Below are positions 39,120 to 49,000 of a stretch of 64,000 nucleotides of DNA, in pieces (the first letter of the stretch is position 1; each line of letters begins with the position of its first letter). Source of the DNA: Demequina globuliformis (GTDB lineage: Bacteria > Actinomycetota > Actinomycetes > Actinomycetales > Demequinaceae); NCBI RefSeq assembly GCF_000975155.1, contig NZ_BBRG01000001.1, positions 1,398,024 through 1,462,023 of the forward strand, read 5' to 3'. The translations under genes were made by a program, and so were the position numbers. The notes under the pieces were generated by a model. It searched no databases. It was not told the DNA's origin and was given only the letters and a program-made list of their open reading frames with translations.

Positions 39120-41255
39120 ATGAACGACCACCAGGTGTGGCACCTGAACGCCGCAGGCGTCAGCTTTGCCGTCGCGGCAGATTCTCGCGGCGCGCGCATA
39201 GTCCACTGGGGCGCCGAACTCACAGACGCGGACGTCGAGGCGCTCGCAGCGAGTGACCTGCCGGCAGTCACGTTCAGCTCTTTCGATGAGCCCCGCGTAT
39301 TCCCCGTGCTGCCGGTGGAAAGCACGGGCTGGTCGGGTACGCCCGCGCTCGCATGGCACCGCGCCGGCGCCTTGCCGGCGCCGCACCTTCGCTTTGACGG
39401 CGCCGACCGTGCCGGGAACCGGCTCGTACTTCGGTGGGACGATGCCTCGGCGGGGGCCTCAGTGCAGGTCACCTACGGCTTGGACGAGTGGGGCGTGCTC
39501 TCCGTGGCGACGACTGTCGAGGCGGCTGAGCATGCGGCTGGCCCCCTCGATGTACTCGGCGTCCGCGCTGTGCTGCCGCTGCCTGCACGCGCGAGCGAGA
39601 TCATCGACCAGACCGGACGCTGGACGCGCGAGCGCGCTCCGCAGCGCACGCCGGTGCGCGACGGTGCTCACGTGCGCGCGTCGCGTCGCGGCCGCCCGGG
39701 GCACGACGCCCCGTATCTCACCATGGTCGCGGAAGCCGGCTGCGGTTTCCGCGAGGCAGAGGTGTGGGCCGCCCACGTGGCGTTCAGCGGCAACCACGAG
39801 GTCATCGTGGAACGCCTGCCGGAGGGCGCCGGTGTGCATCAGTCCGCCCTCGTGGCGGGTGAACTGCTCCTGCCAGGCGAGGTGCGGCTGGATGCCGGCG
39901 AGGTGTACGAGTCCCCGGTCGTGCTGTGTGCGTGGTCGGGAGAGGGGATCGACGGGCTCAGCGCGCGCCTGCATGGACACGTGCGCGGCCGCGCGGCTCA
40001 CCCGCGCTCACCCCGGCCCCTCACCCTCAACACGTGGGAAGCGGTGTACTTTGACCACGATCCGGCCGCGATCGAAGAACTCGCGCGCGTTGCCGCAAGC
40101 GTGGGGGTGGAGCGCTTCGTCCTGGACGACGGGTGGTTTACCCGGCGGCACAGTGACTCAGCGGGGCTGGGTGACTGGCGCGTGGACCAGGCCAAGTGGC
40201 CCCACGGCCTAGGGGTTCTCGCTGACGCCGTGCACGGGCTCGGCATGCAGTGCGGCCTGTGGGTTGAGCCAGAGATGGTCAACCTCGACTCGGACATTGC
40301 TCGCGCCCACCCTGAGTGGATCCTTGGCGGTCCCGACGCGCCCACGTGGCGCCACCAGCTGCCCCTCGACCTCACGGTCCCTGAGGTGCGCGCCCACCTT
40401 CTTGACCGCATCGGCTCCCTGGTCAGTGACCACGGCATCGACTACCTCAAGTGGGATCACAACCGCGAACTTCACGCTGCGGTGACCCACGCGCAGGGCC
40501 GAGCCGCCGTGCGTGCGCAGACCCTCGCCGCGTACAGCGTGATGGACCAGTTGGGGGAGCGCTTCCCGGAGTTGGAGATTGAAAGCTGCGCGTCCGGGGG
40601 CGCGCGCGTCGACCTCGGTGTGCTCGAGCGCACCCACCGGGTGTGGCCATCGGACGTCAATGACCCGGTGGAGCGTCAACGCGTCCAGCGCTGGACCGGA
40701 GTCCTGCTGCCGCCAGAGCTCGTGGGCACCCACGTGGGGCCAGCAACCGCCCACACCACGCACCGGACCACCGACCTGTCGTTCCGGATGCTGACCGCAT
40801 TGTTCGGGCATGCCGGTATTGAGTGGGACCTCACGCAGTGCGATGAGGACGAGCGGGCCGCCTTGCGTGCCTGGACGGCGACGTACCGCGAGTTCCGGTC
40901 CCTGCTGCACGGCGGCATCACCGTGCGCGCTGAGCTCGCCGACCCCGGTGCCATCCTCCACGGCGTGGTCGCTCCGGATGCCTCCCGTGCACTGCTGTGT
41001 TGGGCCCGGCTTGAGACATCCGGGCCCGCGTCCACGCCGCGCGTGCCCATCCCGGGGCTCGACGACCCCACGCAGTACCGCGTGACCGTCCGGGAGCCGT
41101 TCGGCGCTGCCCATCGGCACCAAGTGGCCGACCCCGCGTGGGTCGCCACGGGCGTCACGATGAGCGGGCGAGCACTCCGCACGGCCGGCCTCCCGCTGCC
41201 GCTGCTGGACCCCGCGCAAGGCCTCTTGCTCGAGTGCGTGCGCGTTCCAGCGTGA
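39120..41255 (+). CDS. aga: alpha-galactosidase, glycoside hydrolase family 36
   Basis: A 711-residue enzyme. Nucleophile Asp446 in YLKWDHNREL, acid/base Asp512 in VWPSDVNDP, substrate loop ERFVLDDGWFTRR and CASGGARVDLG, all GH36. The N-terminal ~300 residues are the beta-supersandwich, the middle a TIM barrel, the end a beta-sheet domain. Cleaves terminal alpha-1,6-galactose (melibiose, raffinose, stachyose). Last gene of the operon; the start at 39120 is preceded by GAAAGTGGGA and comes after the hairpin. Together with the GH42 enzyme it gives both anomeric activities from one inducible operon. Confidence 0.93.
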   Translation: MNDHQVWHLNAAGVSFAVAADSRGARIVHWGAELTDADVEALAASDLPAVTFSSFDEPRVFPVLPVESTGWSGTPALAWHRAGALPAPHLRFDGADRAGNRLVLRWDDASAGASVQVTYGLDEWGVLSVATTVEAAEHAAGPLDVLGVRAVLPLPARASEIIDQTGRWTRERAPQRTPVRDGAHVRASRRGRPGHDAPYLTMVAEAGCGFREAEVWAAHVAFSGNHEVIVERLPEGAGVHQSALVAGELLLPGEVRLDAGEVYESPVVLCAWSGEGIDGLSARLHGHVRGRAAHPRSPRPLTLNTWEAVYFDHDPAAIEELARVAASVGVERFVLDDGWFTRRHSDSAGLGDWRVDQAKWPHGLGVLADAVHGLGMQCGLWVEPEMVNLDSDIARAHPEWILGGPDAPTWRHQLPLDLTVPEVRAHLLDRIGSLVSDHGIDYLKWDHNRELHAAVTHAQGRAAVRAQTLAAYSVMDQLGERFPELEIESCASGGARVDLGVLERTHRVWPSDVNDPVERQRVQRWTGVLLPPELVGTHVGPATAHTTHRTTDLSFRMLTALFGHAGIEWDLTQCDEDERAALRAWTATYREFRSLLHGGITVRAELADPGAILHGVVAPDASRALLCWARLETSGPASTPRVPIPGLDDPTQYRVTVREPFGAAHRHQVADPAWVATGVTMSGRALRTAGLPLPLLDPAQGLLLECVRVPA

Positions 41256-41472
41256 CTGAATCGGGGCATCGGCCCGCTTGCGTGGGAGCATCGCCTCCCT
41301 GGTAGTGCGCCGCTCGCCCGCGCAGGTGTGGACAGCGGGAACAAATGCGCGGCAAGAGACGTAGAGTAGAGACAGGACATCGGGCCGCGGTAGCCCCGGG
41401 CTCCAACATCAGCCGCCACGAGCGGCCTTCGCGCCGACTGGCGCTCCCGGCCCGGTGTCCGTCTTCTTCCAT
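41256..41472. other. intergenic stretch between aga and the Nudix gene
   Basis: No gene seen. Holds one GGGCCGATGC word in reverse orientation (41267-41276) soon after the aga stop codon, and leads into the double repeat copy C. Confidence 0.6.
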
Positions 41473-41528
41473 CAAATGGCTCCATTTCGCTGTTCTAACT
41501 ACCCAAAACAGCGAAATGGAGCCATTTG
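41473..41528. repeat. dispersed palindromic repeat, copy C (two halves head to head)
   Basis: Two copies of the AAATGGCTCCATTT core in opposite directions make a 22-bp perfect inverted repeat (41473-41494 and 41507-41528) around a 12-nt loop. The tail GTGCCACTTC found in the other copies is absent. The minus-strand half begins 8 nt after the Nudix gene stop codon. Confidence 0.85.
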
Positions 41529-41536
41529 GTGTGGGG

Positions 41537-42508
41537 CTAGGGATGCACCTGCAGCAGATGGGTTTCGATCGCCGTCACGATGGGTCCGCCGTCCGTGTCC
41601 GTGACATGCGCGACGAGCACGCCGCCGGCAGGCAGGAACGGGTTTTTCCGCGGCAGCGCCCCGCGCGTATACGAGCGCGTCGCCGCCCGCAGCATCTCGA
41701 CAATGGTGGGAAGCGTGGGCCGGTGGGCTGACACCGTCCGCGACGACTTTTTGCGCAGCAGCTTCACGAAGGTGTTGGCGGTCGCGAGCGGCCGCTCGGC
41801 GTGCGCGGGCTCCGTGAGGGCGTCATGCTCCTTGATCGTGATGCCCGTGGCCTCCGCGTAGGGGCGCACGGTTGCCATGCAGCGCTCGGCCGGCGACGAG
41901 TCGATCTTGGTCACCCCAAAGGCCGCGAACAGGGGCACCAGTTGGCGGGCACGTTCGGCCCCGGCCTTGGTGATGGGTCGCTTGATGTCCGCCCGCTTCC
42001 ACGCCTTGCGGCGCTTGGCCCGGGCGTGGCGAGTCAGCACAAAAGCCCTGGTATCCAGCCTGTCACGCTCCCAGGCGTCGACCAGCACCTCGAGTGGGCG
42101 TAGGTCCTCGCGGAAGGTAATGCGGTCACGGGCTTCCTCGATCGAGAGCCAGCGCACGTGGTCAATCTCGTTCTTGGATGCGGACTTCACGGCCGGGCGC
42201 GCCGCGACCGCAACGGATGACCCAGATGCCACCTGCGCTGCCCAATACTTGACGACCTTGGTCTTCTCCCCGGTGGGGTACCGCAGGGTGGGCAGGGGCT
42301 GGCCCAGGATGACCTGCTTGCCCGTCTCCTCCGCTACCTCGCGGATCGCGCAGGCAGGCAGCGTCTCCCCGTGGTCCAGTTTGCCTTTGGGCCACGACCA
42401 GTCGTTGTACCGAGGCCGGTGCACAGCGAGCACCTGCAGCTCGCCCGAGCGCACTCGCCACACGAGCGCGCCCGCAGCAACGACGGTGCCTGGCGGGTAC
42501 GGTGTCAC
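41537..42508 (-). CDS. mutT1: MutT1-like Nudix hydrolase with histidine phosphatase domain
   Basis: A 323-residue two-domain protein as in Mycobacterium MutT1. Nudix domain (about 1-150): [13 protein letters not shown] and the Nudix box [22 protein letters not shown]. Histidine phosphatase domain (about 165-323): [10 protein letters not shown] with catalytic His, [16 protein letters not shown], and [10 protein letters not shown]. MutT1 hydrolyses 8-oxo-dGTP/GTP and diadenosine polyphosphates. GTG start at 42508 shares bases with the ppk stop (GTGA), so the pair is one operon, as in other actinobacteria. Confidence 0.9.
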   Translation of the reverse strand: MTPYPPGTVVAAGALVWRVRSGELQVLAVHRPRYNDWSWPKGKLDHGETLPACAIREVAEETGKQVILGQPLPTLRYPTGEKTKVVKYWAAQVASGSSVAVAARPAVKSASKNEIDHVRWLSIEEARDRITFREDLRPLEVLVDAWERDRLDTRAFVLTRHARAKRRKAWKRADIKRPITKAGAERARQLVPLFAAFGVTKIDSSPAERCMATVRPYAEATGITIKEHDALTEPAHAERPLATANTFVKLLRKKSSRTVSAHRPTLPTIVEMLRAATRSYTRGALPRKNPFLPAGGVLVAHVTDTDGGPIVTAIETHLLQVHP

Positions 42509-44748
42509 TTCCGCTTGGCCCTGCGCTTGGGCTGGCGCTTGATATAGGTGTCCTGGACGTCCCGCAAGCGCTCGCCGTCCTCGCCCACCACCGTGCGGGT
42601 ATACACGCCATCGCTGTCGAGTTCCCAAGCTGAGAAGTCGGAGGACATGACCATGTCGATGTTCTCGATGAGCAACTCGCGCTGCTGCTCCACCTCGATC
42701 GAGATCAGCGCCTCGATGCGGCGGTCAAGGTTGCGGTGCATCAGATCCGCAGAGCCGATGAACACCTCCGGCTCGCCCTCATTGCAGAACGCGTAGATGC
42801 GCGAGTGCTCCAGGAAGCGTCCCAGCACGGAGCGCACGCGAATGTTCTCGCTGAGACCCGGCACGCCCGGTCGCAGAGCGCAGATGCCGCGCACCACCAG
42901 GTCCACCTTCACCCCCGCCTGCGACGCCCGGTACAGGGCGTCGATGGTCTTTTCATCCACGATGGAATTGACCTTGATCTTCACCCAGCCGGGCTTGCCG
43001 TCGCGCGCCCGGTCCGCCTCCGCGTTGATGCGTTCGATGAGGCCCACGCGCACGCTGGTGGGAGCGACAATCAGGCGTCGGAACTTTGCCTTGGGCGCGT
43101 ACCCGGAGAGTTGGTTGAACAACTTAGTGAGGTCGGAACCCACCTGAGGGTCGTTGGTGAGGAGGCCGTAGTCCTCGTACAAGCGCGCGGTCTTGGGGTG
43201 GTAGTTGCCAGTGCCGACGTGGCAGTAGCGCACCAGGCCCGTCTCTTCCTGACGCACCACGAGCGAAAGCTTGCAGTGTGTCTTGAGGCCCACGAGGCCG
43301 TACACGACGTGGACGCCCGCCTGCTCAAGCTTGCGTGCCCACGAGATGTTGCGTTGCTCGTCAAAGCGGGCCTTGATCTCCACCAACGCCACCACCTGCT
43401 TGCCGTTGCGCGCGGCCTCGATCAGGGAGTCGACGATGGGGGAGTCGCCCGAGGTCCGGTACAGGGTCTGCTTGATGGCCAGCACCTTGGGGTCAACGGC
43501 GGCCTGAGCGAGGAACGCCTGGACCGAGGTGGAGAACGAGTCGTATGGGTGGTGCAGCAAGACGTCGCCGCGGCGGATGGCTCGGAAGATGTCCTGCTCG
43601 TCGGCCGTTTCCACGGGAGCCAACTGGTGGTGCGTGGTGGGTCGGAAGGGCGAGAACTGTAGGCGCGGGCGGTCAAGGTCGGCGATGACGTTGAGGCCCG
43701 TCAGGTCCAGTGGCGCGCGCAGCGAGAACACGTCGTGGTCCACGACGCCAAGCTCGCGCACCAGGCGCTCGCGGATCGACGTGGGAAGGTCGTCGACGAC
43801 CTCGAGGCGCACGGCGGGCCCAAAACGACGCCGCAGCAGCTCCTTTTCCATGGCCTTGAGAAGGTTCTCCGCGTCGTCTTCCTCGACCTCGACGTCCTCA
43901 TTGCGGGTCACGCGGAACGTGTAGTGGCTGACCACTTCCATGCCGGGGAACAGGTAGTCCAGGTGCGCCGCGATGACGTCCTCGAGCGGTACGAATGAGC
44001 GCGGCTCGTCACTGAGGGCGGAGGCGTCGGTGACCTGCGCGGCGTGGCCGCTGGAGTCGACGGAGAGGAAGCGCGGCAGGGTCTCCGGCACCTTCACGCG
44101 GGCAAAGAGGTCCTTACCTGTGTCAGGGTCACGCAGTTCGACGGCGAGGTTAAGGGACAGGCCGGAGATGTAGGGGAACGGGTGCGCCGGGTCGACCGCC
44201 AGTGGCGTGAGCACGGGGAAAATGTCCGAACGGAACAGCTTGCGCAGGCGTTCCTGCTCGGCGCCGTCGAGGTCGTCGTGGCGCACCAGCCAGATTCCCT
44301 GGTCGGACAGCGCCGGGGCGACGTGGTCCTGGAACACGCTGGCGTGCCGGTCCATCAACTGGTGGGCCTTGTCCGTCAGCACCTCCACGAGGCGGGTGGC
44401 GCTCATGCCGGTGGCCGAGGGCAGCGCGAAGCCGGCGGCGATGCGGCGCTTGAGTCCGGCCACGCGGACCATGAAGAACTCGTCCAGGTTGGACGCGAAG
44501 ATCGCGAGGAACCGGGCTCGCTCGAGCAGCGGCGTGCCGTCGTCTTCGGCCAGTTCGAGCACGCGCTCGTTAAACGCCAGCCATGATAGTTCGCGGTCCA
44601 GGAAGCGCTCCTCAGGGAGGTCCTGGGGCTCCGGGTCAACCTCGTCCAGGTCAGCGGAGATGGTCGGCACCGGGTAGGTCTCCTCCGAGTCGGAGAACGC
44701 GCCTTGGGCGTCCGCGGGGGTGGCTGGCGTCTGGGTCATGGACCCCAT
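42505..44748 (-). CDS. ppk1: polyphosphate kinase 1
   Basis: A 747-residue enzyme that reversibly makes polyphosphate from ATP. N-terminal domain [21 protein letters not shown] and [16 protein letters not shown], then the two catalytic domains: [24 protein letters not shown] (autophosphorylated His) and [16 protein letters not shown] with the second His, and [18 protein letters not shown] 44748 and 44739 are both plausible; neither has a Shine-Dalgarno site, and the longer open frame upstream is not protein-like. Coupled to mutT1. Confidence 0.94.
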   Translation of the reverse strand: MGSMTQTPATPADAQGAFSDSEETYPVPTISADLDEVDPEPQDLPEERFLDRELSWLAFNERVLELAEDDGTPLLERARFLAIFASNLDEFFMVRVAGLKRRIAAGFALPSATGMSATRLVEVLTDKAHQLMDRHASVFQDHVAPALSDQGIWLVRHDDLDGAEQERLRKLFRSDIFPVLTPLAVDPAHPFPYISGLSLNLAVELRDPDTGKDLFARVKVPETLPRFLSVDSSGHAAQVTDASALSDEPRSFVPLEDVIAAHLDYLFPGMEVVSHYTFRVTRNEDVEVEEDDAENLLKAMEKELLRRRFGPAVRLEVVDDLPTSIRERLVRELGVVDHDVFSLRAPLDLTGLNVIADLDRPRLQFSPFRPTTHHQLAPVETADEQDIFRAIRRGDVLLHHPYDSFSTSVQAFLAQAAVDPKVLAIKQTLYRTSGDSPIVDSLIEAARNGKQVVALVEIKARFDEQRNISWARKLEQAGVHVVYGLVGLKTHCKLSLVVRQEETGLVRYCHVGTGNYHPKTARLYEDYGLLTNDPQVGSDLTKLFNQLSGYAPKAKFRRLIVAPTSVRVGLIERINAEADRARDGKPGWVKIKVNSIVDEKTIDALYRASQAGVKVDLVVRGICALRPGVPGLSENIRVRSVLGRFLEHSRIYAFCNEGEPEVFIGSADLMHRNLDRRIEALISIEVEQQRELLIENIDMVMSSDFSAWELDSDGVYTRTVVGEDGERLRDVQDTYIKRQPKRRAKRK

Positions 44749-44854
44749 CGTGGCACGGCTCGCGCGCGGCGCACTAGTGGGACATCGAAGAGGGCGGCGG
44801 AGTTCACAAAAACGCAACATCGCTGGTGGTCGCCGGCTCCGAGACGGGTTGCGA

Positions 44855-44883
44855 GTTTCAGTAGTTTCAGATAGAACTGAAAC
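44855..44883. promoter_or_regulatory. GTTTCAG repeat operator before the GbsR-like gene
   Basis: GTTTCAG at 44855 and 44864 in direct orientation and CTGAAAC at 44877-44883, ending next to the ATG at 44884. A dyad GTTTCAG-N6-CTGAAAC is formed by the last two. Placed to block transcription or translation start; probably the autoregulatory site of the following gene. Confidence 0.6.
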
Positions 44884-45417
44884 ATGATGTCGAGGGCCGA
44901 TGCTGCACAGCCAGTGGGGGAGGGCGCGTCCAGGGGGCCCGGGGGCCGGGGAGGTGCCGCCGCAGCGGCGCGCCGCGACTTCGTCGCACGCGTAGCCGCT
45001 TACTGGGAGCGCGGCGGGCTGACCCACGCTGCCGGAACGATCCTGGGGCACCTCATGGTGTGCGAGCCCGCTGACCCTACCCAGGCGGAACTTGCCGACG
45101 CCCTAGGACTGTCGGCGGGATCGGTCTCAACCCAACTCAGCCAGCTGCAGGCCATCGGCATGGTGGAGCGCGTCCGCGTGCCCGGTGAGAGGGCGGCTCA
45201 CTATCAACTTCCGCGGGACATGTGGACGGAGATCTTGATGTCAGAGCAGGAGCGCATCGCCGGCCTGCGTTCACTGGCCACTGCCGCCGAAGCCGTGCGT
45301 CCAGCGGAACGGCCCGACCGCATCGGCTCCCTCGACGCCATGGTGCGCTTTTGGGAACAGGAGTGGCCCGGCACCCAGCGCCGCCTTGACGAGTTCTTGC
45401 GAAAGGAGCGGTCATGA
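44884..45417 (+). CDS. GbsR/MarR-like transcriptional regulator
   Basis: A 177-residue protein. After a Gly/Ala-rich N-terminal tail (about 30 residues, holding one GGGCCGATGC word), a winged helix of the GbsR type follows: [77 protein letters not shown] 44884 or 44887; no ribosome binding site. Its stop overlaps the ABC ATPase start (ATGA), so it likely controls that exporter. Confidence 0.88.
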   Translation: MMSRADAAQPVGEGASRGPGGRGGAAAAARRDFVARVAAYWERGGLTHAAGTILGHLMVCEPADPTQAELADALGLSAGSVSTQLSQLQAIGMVERVRVPGERAAHYQLPRDMWTEILMSEQERIAGLRSLATAAEAVRPAERPDRIGSLDAMVRFWEQEWPGTQRRLDEFLRKERS

Positions 45418-46364
45418 CCGCAAGCCCGTCCATCGAGGTGGATCGCCTCACCAAGCGCTACGGCGACTTCACCGCCGTCGATGACGTCAGCTTCGAGATC
45501 CACCCGGGAGAGATCTTCGGATTCCTCGGTCCCAACGGCGCCGGAAAGTCGACCACCATTCGTGCGATCCTGGACCTGATCCGGCCCACCGCGGGCGCGT
45601 GCCGCGTGCTCGGCCTCGACAGCCGCACAGACGCCGTCGAAATCCACCGGCGCACAGGGTTTTTGCCCGCGGACCTCGCGCTGTGGCCCAACCTCACCGG
45701 CAAGCAGACCTTGCAGTACCTCGCGAACCTGCGTGGGGGTGTGGACTGGGGCTTTGTCGACGAACTCACGCAGCGCCTGGACGCTGACCTGTCCAAGAAG
45801 GTAGGCGAGTACTCGTCGGGCAACAGGCAGAAGATCGGCATAATTCAGGCCTTCATGCACATGCCCGAGGTGCTGATTTTGGACGAACCCATCACGGGCC
45901 TTGACCCGCTTGTCCAACTCGAGTTCCACACCCTGCTCCGGGAGACGGCGCAGGCTGGCCGCACCGTGTTTTTGTCGTCACACACCATTTCTGAGGTGGA
46001 GCGGGTGGCGGACAAGGTGGCGTTTATTCGGCGCGGCCACCTGATTGCGGTCGAGCAGATGAGCGACCTGCAAGACAAGGCGCTGCGCCGCATCACCCTC
46101 GAGTTCGCCGCACCCGTCGCGCCCGAGGCCTTCCGAGGCGTGGAAGGTGTCCACGAGGTGTCCGTCGAGGGTGCCACGGTGACCGCGCAGTACGAAGGCT
46201 CCATGGCGCCCCTGCTCAGTGTCGCCACCCGTCACGACGTGGTGTCGGTCGCCTCCGCCAGCGTGGACCTCGACGAGATCTTCCTCGAGTTCTACCGCGA
46301 CGAGGTGGCCGCCGCGGGCGGCGACCCCTCGCGCGAGCCGGACACGTCCTCCCCGGTGGCGTGA
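45414..46364 (+). CDS. ABC exporter ATP-binding protein
   Basis: A 316-residue ATPase: Walker A GPNGAGKST, a slightly unusual signature YSSGNRQKIGIIQAF, Walker B LILDEPITGLDP, switch SSHTISEVE. Resembles ATPases of polyketide-antibiotic/daunorubicin exporters. C-terminal ~90 residues are a regulatory extension. Overlaps the regulator (ATGA) and permease (GTGA) genes. Confidence 0.92.
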   Translation: MTASPSIEVDRLTKRYGDFTAVDDVSFEIHPGEIFGFLGPNGAGKSTTIRAILDLIRPTAGACRVLGLDSRTDAVEIHRRTGFLPADLALWPNLTGKQTLQYLANLRGGVDWGFVDELTQRLDADLSKKVGEYSSGNRQKIGIIQAFMHMPEVLILDEPITGLDPLVQLEFHTLLRETAQAGRTVFLSSHTISEVERVADKVAFIRRGHLIAVEQMSDLQDKALRRITLEFAAPVAPEAFRGVEGVHEVSVEGATVTAQYEGSMAPLLSVATRHDVVSVASASVDLDEIFLEFYRDEVAAAGGDPSREPDTSSPVA

Positions 46365-48019
46365 TGCTGCGCTCGGTCTACCTCAAGACGGTGCGCGACC
46401 GGTGGGTCGGAGCATTGGTCGGAGTTGTGGCGCTGTTCCTGGTCGCATGGATGGGAATCGCGGCGTTCGCCGGCATGGGCGATGACGCCACCGCGTTCAT
46501 CGAGGCAATGCCCCCGGCGTACCTGTCACTCACGGGAATCTCCGCAGAAGCAGGCGTAGTCGGCATGATGCTCGGCAACATGTTCAACTTCATGGGCCCC
46601 TTCGTGATCGCCGGCATAGGGGTGTCCATGGCAGCCGCGGCGATCGCCGGTGAAGAGGCGGACGGCACCATGGAAATCCTCGGGACCATGCCCCGCTCGC
46701 GCACGCGTCTCACCGTGTCCAAGGTGACGGCCGCTGTGACCGTCGTCGCGGCATCGGCCCTTACCGCCTCAGTGAGTTACGCGCTCGCCGCGGTGATGTC
46801 CGGCGAGGACGTCGCAGGCGTGAACCTCGCGGCCGCGACCGTGCACCTGGTCGTCGTCGCCGTGTTCTTTGTCGCGTTCGCGGTGATGCTGGGCGCGATC
46901 ACCGGCAACCGGGGACTCGCCTCTGGTGCGACGGTGGGACTCATCGTGGTGTCCTTCCTCGTGTCAGGCATGGCGCCGCTGGTACCCGGATGGGACTGGC
47001 TCGCGAAGTGGTCGCCGTGGTACTGGCTGCAAGGCCCCCAGCCCATGGCGAATGGAATCGATGCCGGACCGCTCGCCGTGCTACTGGTGCTCGCGGTTGT
47101 CATGGTCGCGGTCGCCGCATGGGGCGTGAACCGTCGCGATCTGAGCGCCGGGCACGGGCGCGTATCCATGCTCGACAAGCTGCGCCGCGACCCGCGCGTT
47201 GGTCGGTGGGTCACGAGGATCGCGGGGTCAGGGTCCACGCGGTCGGTGACGGCAAAGGCGTTCTCCGACATCCGTCCGCTCATCCTCATCGGAGGCGCAT
47301 TTGTGGCCTTCCAGTCGGTGGTGGTCGGCGTGCTCTACAACGCCATCGGAGCGGACATCACGGGCCTGGTGGACTCGATGCCTGACGCGATTCTCGCGAT
47401 GGTGGGCTTCGCCGACATGTCCACCGCGGAGGGCTTTTACTTCGCGGAGGTCCTGTCGATCGTCGCTCCCCTTGTCGTGGCCGTCGTCGCCATCAACGCC
47501 GGTGCCGCGTTGGCAAAGGAAGAGAAGCGCCGCACGGTCGCCATCCTTGCGACTGCACCCGTGACGCGAACCCAGATTGCGGCCAGTAAGGCGACCACGA
47601 TGGTCCTAGGGTCCGTGCTTGTCGGGTTCCTGGTCGCTGCCGGGCTCGCGCTGGGCAACGCGGTCGCGGGATTGGGTATGGACTGGGTCAAGGTGGCCGC
47701 GTCCGGGCTCATGGTGGCCGGGCTGGGAGTGTTCATCGGAGCCGTGGCCTTGGTGATCGCAGCGGCGACGGGACGCTCCCAGTGGGCCGTCGCCGGCGCA
47801 GGGGGACTGACGGCCCTGTGGTGGGGGATCAACTCATTTGTGCCGGTCAACCCTGACTACGCGGACTGGGCCAGGATCTCCCCCTTCTACTACTACGGGC
47901 ATGACAACCCGCTCGAGGTCGGAGCGGACTGGAGCGGCCTCGCCGTACTGATGGGCGCCGCCGCCGTGCTCGTGGCATGCGGCCTTGCCGCGTACCGCGC
48001 CCGTGACCTCAGAGGTTGA
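46361..48019 (+). CDS. ABC-2 type exporter permease, duplicated
   Basis: A 552-residue membrane protein with about twelve helices arranged as two similar halves (YLKTVRDRWVGALVGVVALFLVAWMGIAAF... and AFSDIRPLILIGGAFVAFQSVVVGVLYNAIG...); each half has an E-E-x-x-G/R-x-x-x-x-L-x-T/A-x-P/T-x-x-R coupling segment (EEADGTMEILGTMPRSRTRL and EEKRRTVAILATAPVTRTQI). Such fused ABC-2 permeases accompany ATPases of antibiotic or lipid exporters. GTG start overlapping the ATPase stop; an ATG follows 3 nt later. Confidence 0.88.
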   Translation: MMLRSVYLKTVRDRWVGALVGVVALFLVAWMGIAAFAGMGDDATAFIEAMPPAYLSLTGISAEAGVVGMMLGNMFNFMGPFVIAGIGVSMAAAAIAGEEADGTMEILGTMPRSRTRLTVSKVTAAVTVVAASALTASVSYALAAVMSGEDVAGVNLAAATVHLVVVAVFFVAFAVMLGAITGNRGLASGATVGLIVVSFLVSGMAPLVPGWDWLAKWSPWYWLQGPQPMANGIDAGPLAVLLVLAVVMVAVAAWGVNRRDLSAGHGRVSMLDKLRRDPRVGRWVTRIAGSGSTRSVTAKAFSDIRPLILIGGAFVAFQSVVVGVLYNAIGADITGLVDSMPDAILAMVGFADMSTAEGFYFAEVLSIVAPLVVAVVAINAGAALAKEEKRRTVAILATAPVTRTQIAASKATTMVLGSVLVGFLVAAGLALGNAVAGLGMDWVKVAASGLMVAGLGVFIGAVALVIAAATGRSQWAVAGAGGLTALWWGINSFVPVNPDYADWARISPFYYYGHDNPLEVGADWSGLAVLMGAAAVLVACGLAAYRARDLRG

Positions 48020-48027
48020 GTCCCACG

Positions 48028-48033
48028 TAATCT
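48028..48033 (+). promoter_or_regulatory. -10 box of the PAP2 gene
   Basis: TAATCT ends 6 nt before the ATG at 48040; suggests an internal leaderless promoter after the exporter genes. Confidence 0.45.
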
Positions 48034-48039
48034 AGGTCG

Positions 48040-48714
48040 ATGCGAGATTTCTGGCTCAAGCTACCGCCGTGGCTTCGCGCTGTCCTGCCCGGGCTGCTCC
48101 TGTGTGCCGTCACCGCCGTGGCGTTCGCTCAGATCCTCGAAGAAGTGGTCGAACGGGAAGCGTTTGTCTCCTGGGACGAGCCCCTCATCGAGTGGATGGC
48201 GGATCACCGCACCGCGTGGCTGACCTCTGTGATGACCTTCATCACCAATGTGTTTGGGCCGGTGGTGTTGCCCATCCTCCTGGTGATCGGAGCAGGCCTG
48301 TGGGGCTGGCGCACCAAGTCGTGGCGTGACCCCTTGCTCCTGGTGGGCGCCATGATCTTCTCGACTGCAGCGACCAGCATCGCGAAGAACGTGGTCGGCC
48401 GCGCGCGCCCCAGCGAAGAGATTCAAGCCGTTCCAGGCGTAGAGCATTCCTTCTCGTTCCCCTCCGGACACACCACCGGCGCGGCCACCCTTGTTCTTGT
48501 GACCGGATACCTGCTGTGGCGCCACAGCAGGAGCCGGCGCGCGCTCGTAGTGTGGGCAGTGGCATCCGTTCTCATCACCGGGCTCGTGGCGCTCACCCGC
48601 ATGTACTTGGGCTATCACTTCTTGTCCGACGTCCTCGCGGGTGCGCTCGTGGGCCTGTTTACGCTGGGGCTCGTGATGTGTGTGGACCGGCTGTTGGATG
48701 TGCGGCGTGGATAA
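48040..48714 (+). CDS. PAP2 family membrane phosphatase
   Basis: A 224-residue protein with about six helices and the three phosphatase motifs: KNVVGRARPS (K-x6-R-P), PSGHTTGA (P-S-G-H) and RMYLGYHFLSDVLAG (S/R-x5-H-x3-D). Members dephosphorylate lipid phosphates such as undecaprenyl pyrophosphate or phosphatidic acid, active site outside. Located 20 bp after the exporter permease. Confidence 0.92.
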   Translation: MRDFWLKLPPWLRAVLPGLLLCAVTAVAFAQILEEVVEREAFVSWDEPLIEWMADHRTAWLTSVMTFITNVFGPVVLPILLVIGAGLWGWRTKSWRDPLLLVGAMIFSTAATSIAKNVVGRARPSEEIQAVPGVEHSFSFPSGHTTGAATLVLVTGYLLWRHSRSRRALVVWAVASVLITGLVALTRMYLGYHFLSDVLAGALVGLFTLGLVMCVDRLLDVRRG

Positions 48715-49000
48715 AGCGCAAGCGATGAAGGCCCTGGCGTGGGTCGTAGGCGCCGCTGGTGTGATGCTGGGTGGCGCGCTGGCGTGGCGCGTCATCACCT
48801 ATTGGGGAACCACGCCGGGTGCGACCGCCGAGTACTGGCTGCTCCTGGGTAGTGGCGTGGGTATCGCTTGCCTGGGGCTCATCGTGGCGCGCGGCCTCGT
48901 GAAGGGTCAGCAATGGGCGGTGGCAACCACCCTTGTCCTCGGCATCATGCTCGCCATCGTCGCAGTGACATGGCTGGCCTCCCTCGCTGTGGGGTTGTAG
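48707..49000 (+). CDS. small four-helix membrane protein, unknown
   Basis: A 97-residue protein from GTG 48707 (8-nt overlap with the PAP2 gene); ATG 48725 is the alternative. Three hydrophobic helices (LAWVVGAAGVMLGGALAWRVITYW, YWLLLGSGVGIACLGLIVARGLV, WAVATTLVLGIMLAIVAVTWLASLAVG). Not recognised. Probably cotranscribed with the phosphatase gene. The call of four helices in the name is an upper estimate; three are clear. Confidence 0.6.
   Translation: MDKAQAMKALAWVVGAAGVMLGGALAWRVITYWGTTPGATAEYWLLLGSGVGIACLGLIVARGLVKGQQWAVATTLVLGIMLAIVAVTWLASLAVGL

Noticed and set aside
44749-45051. N-terminal extension of the ppk frame
   Set aside because: Runs through the GTTTCAG operator and the start of the divergent regulator; PPK homology begins after 44748.
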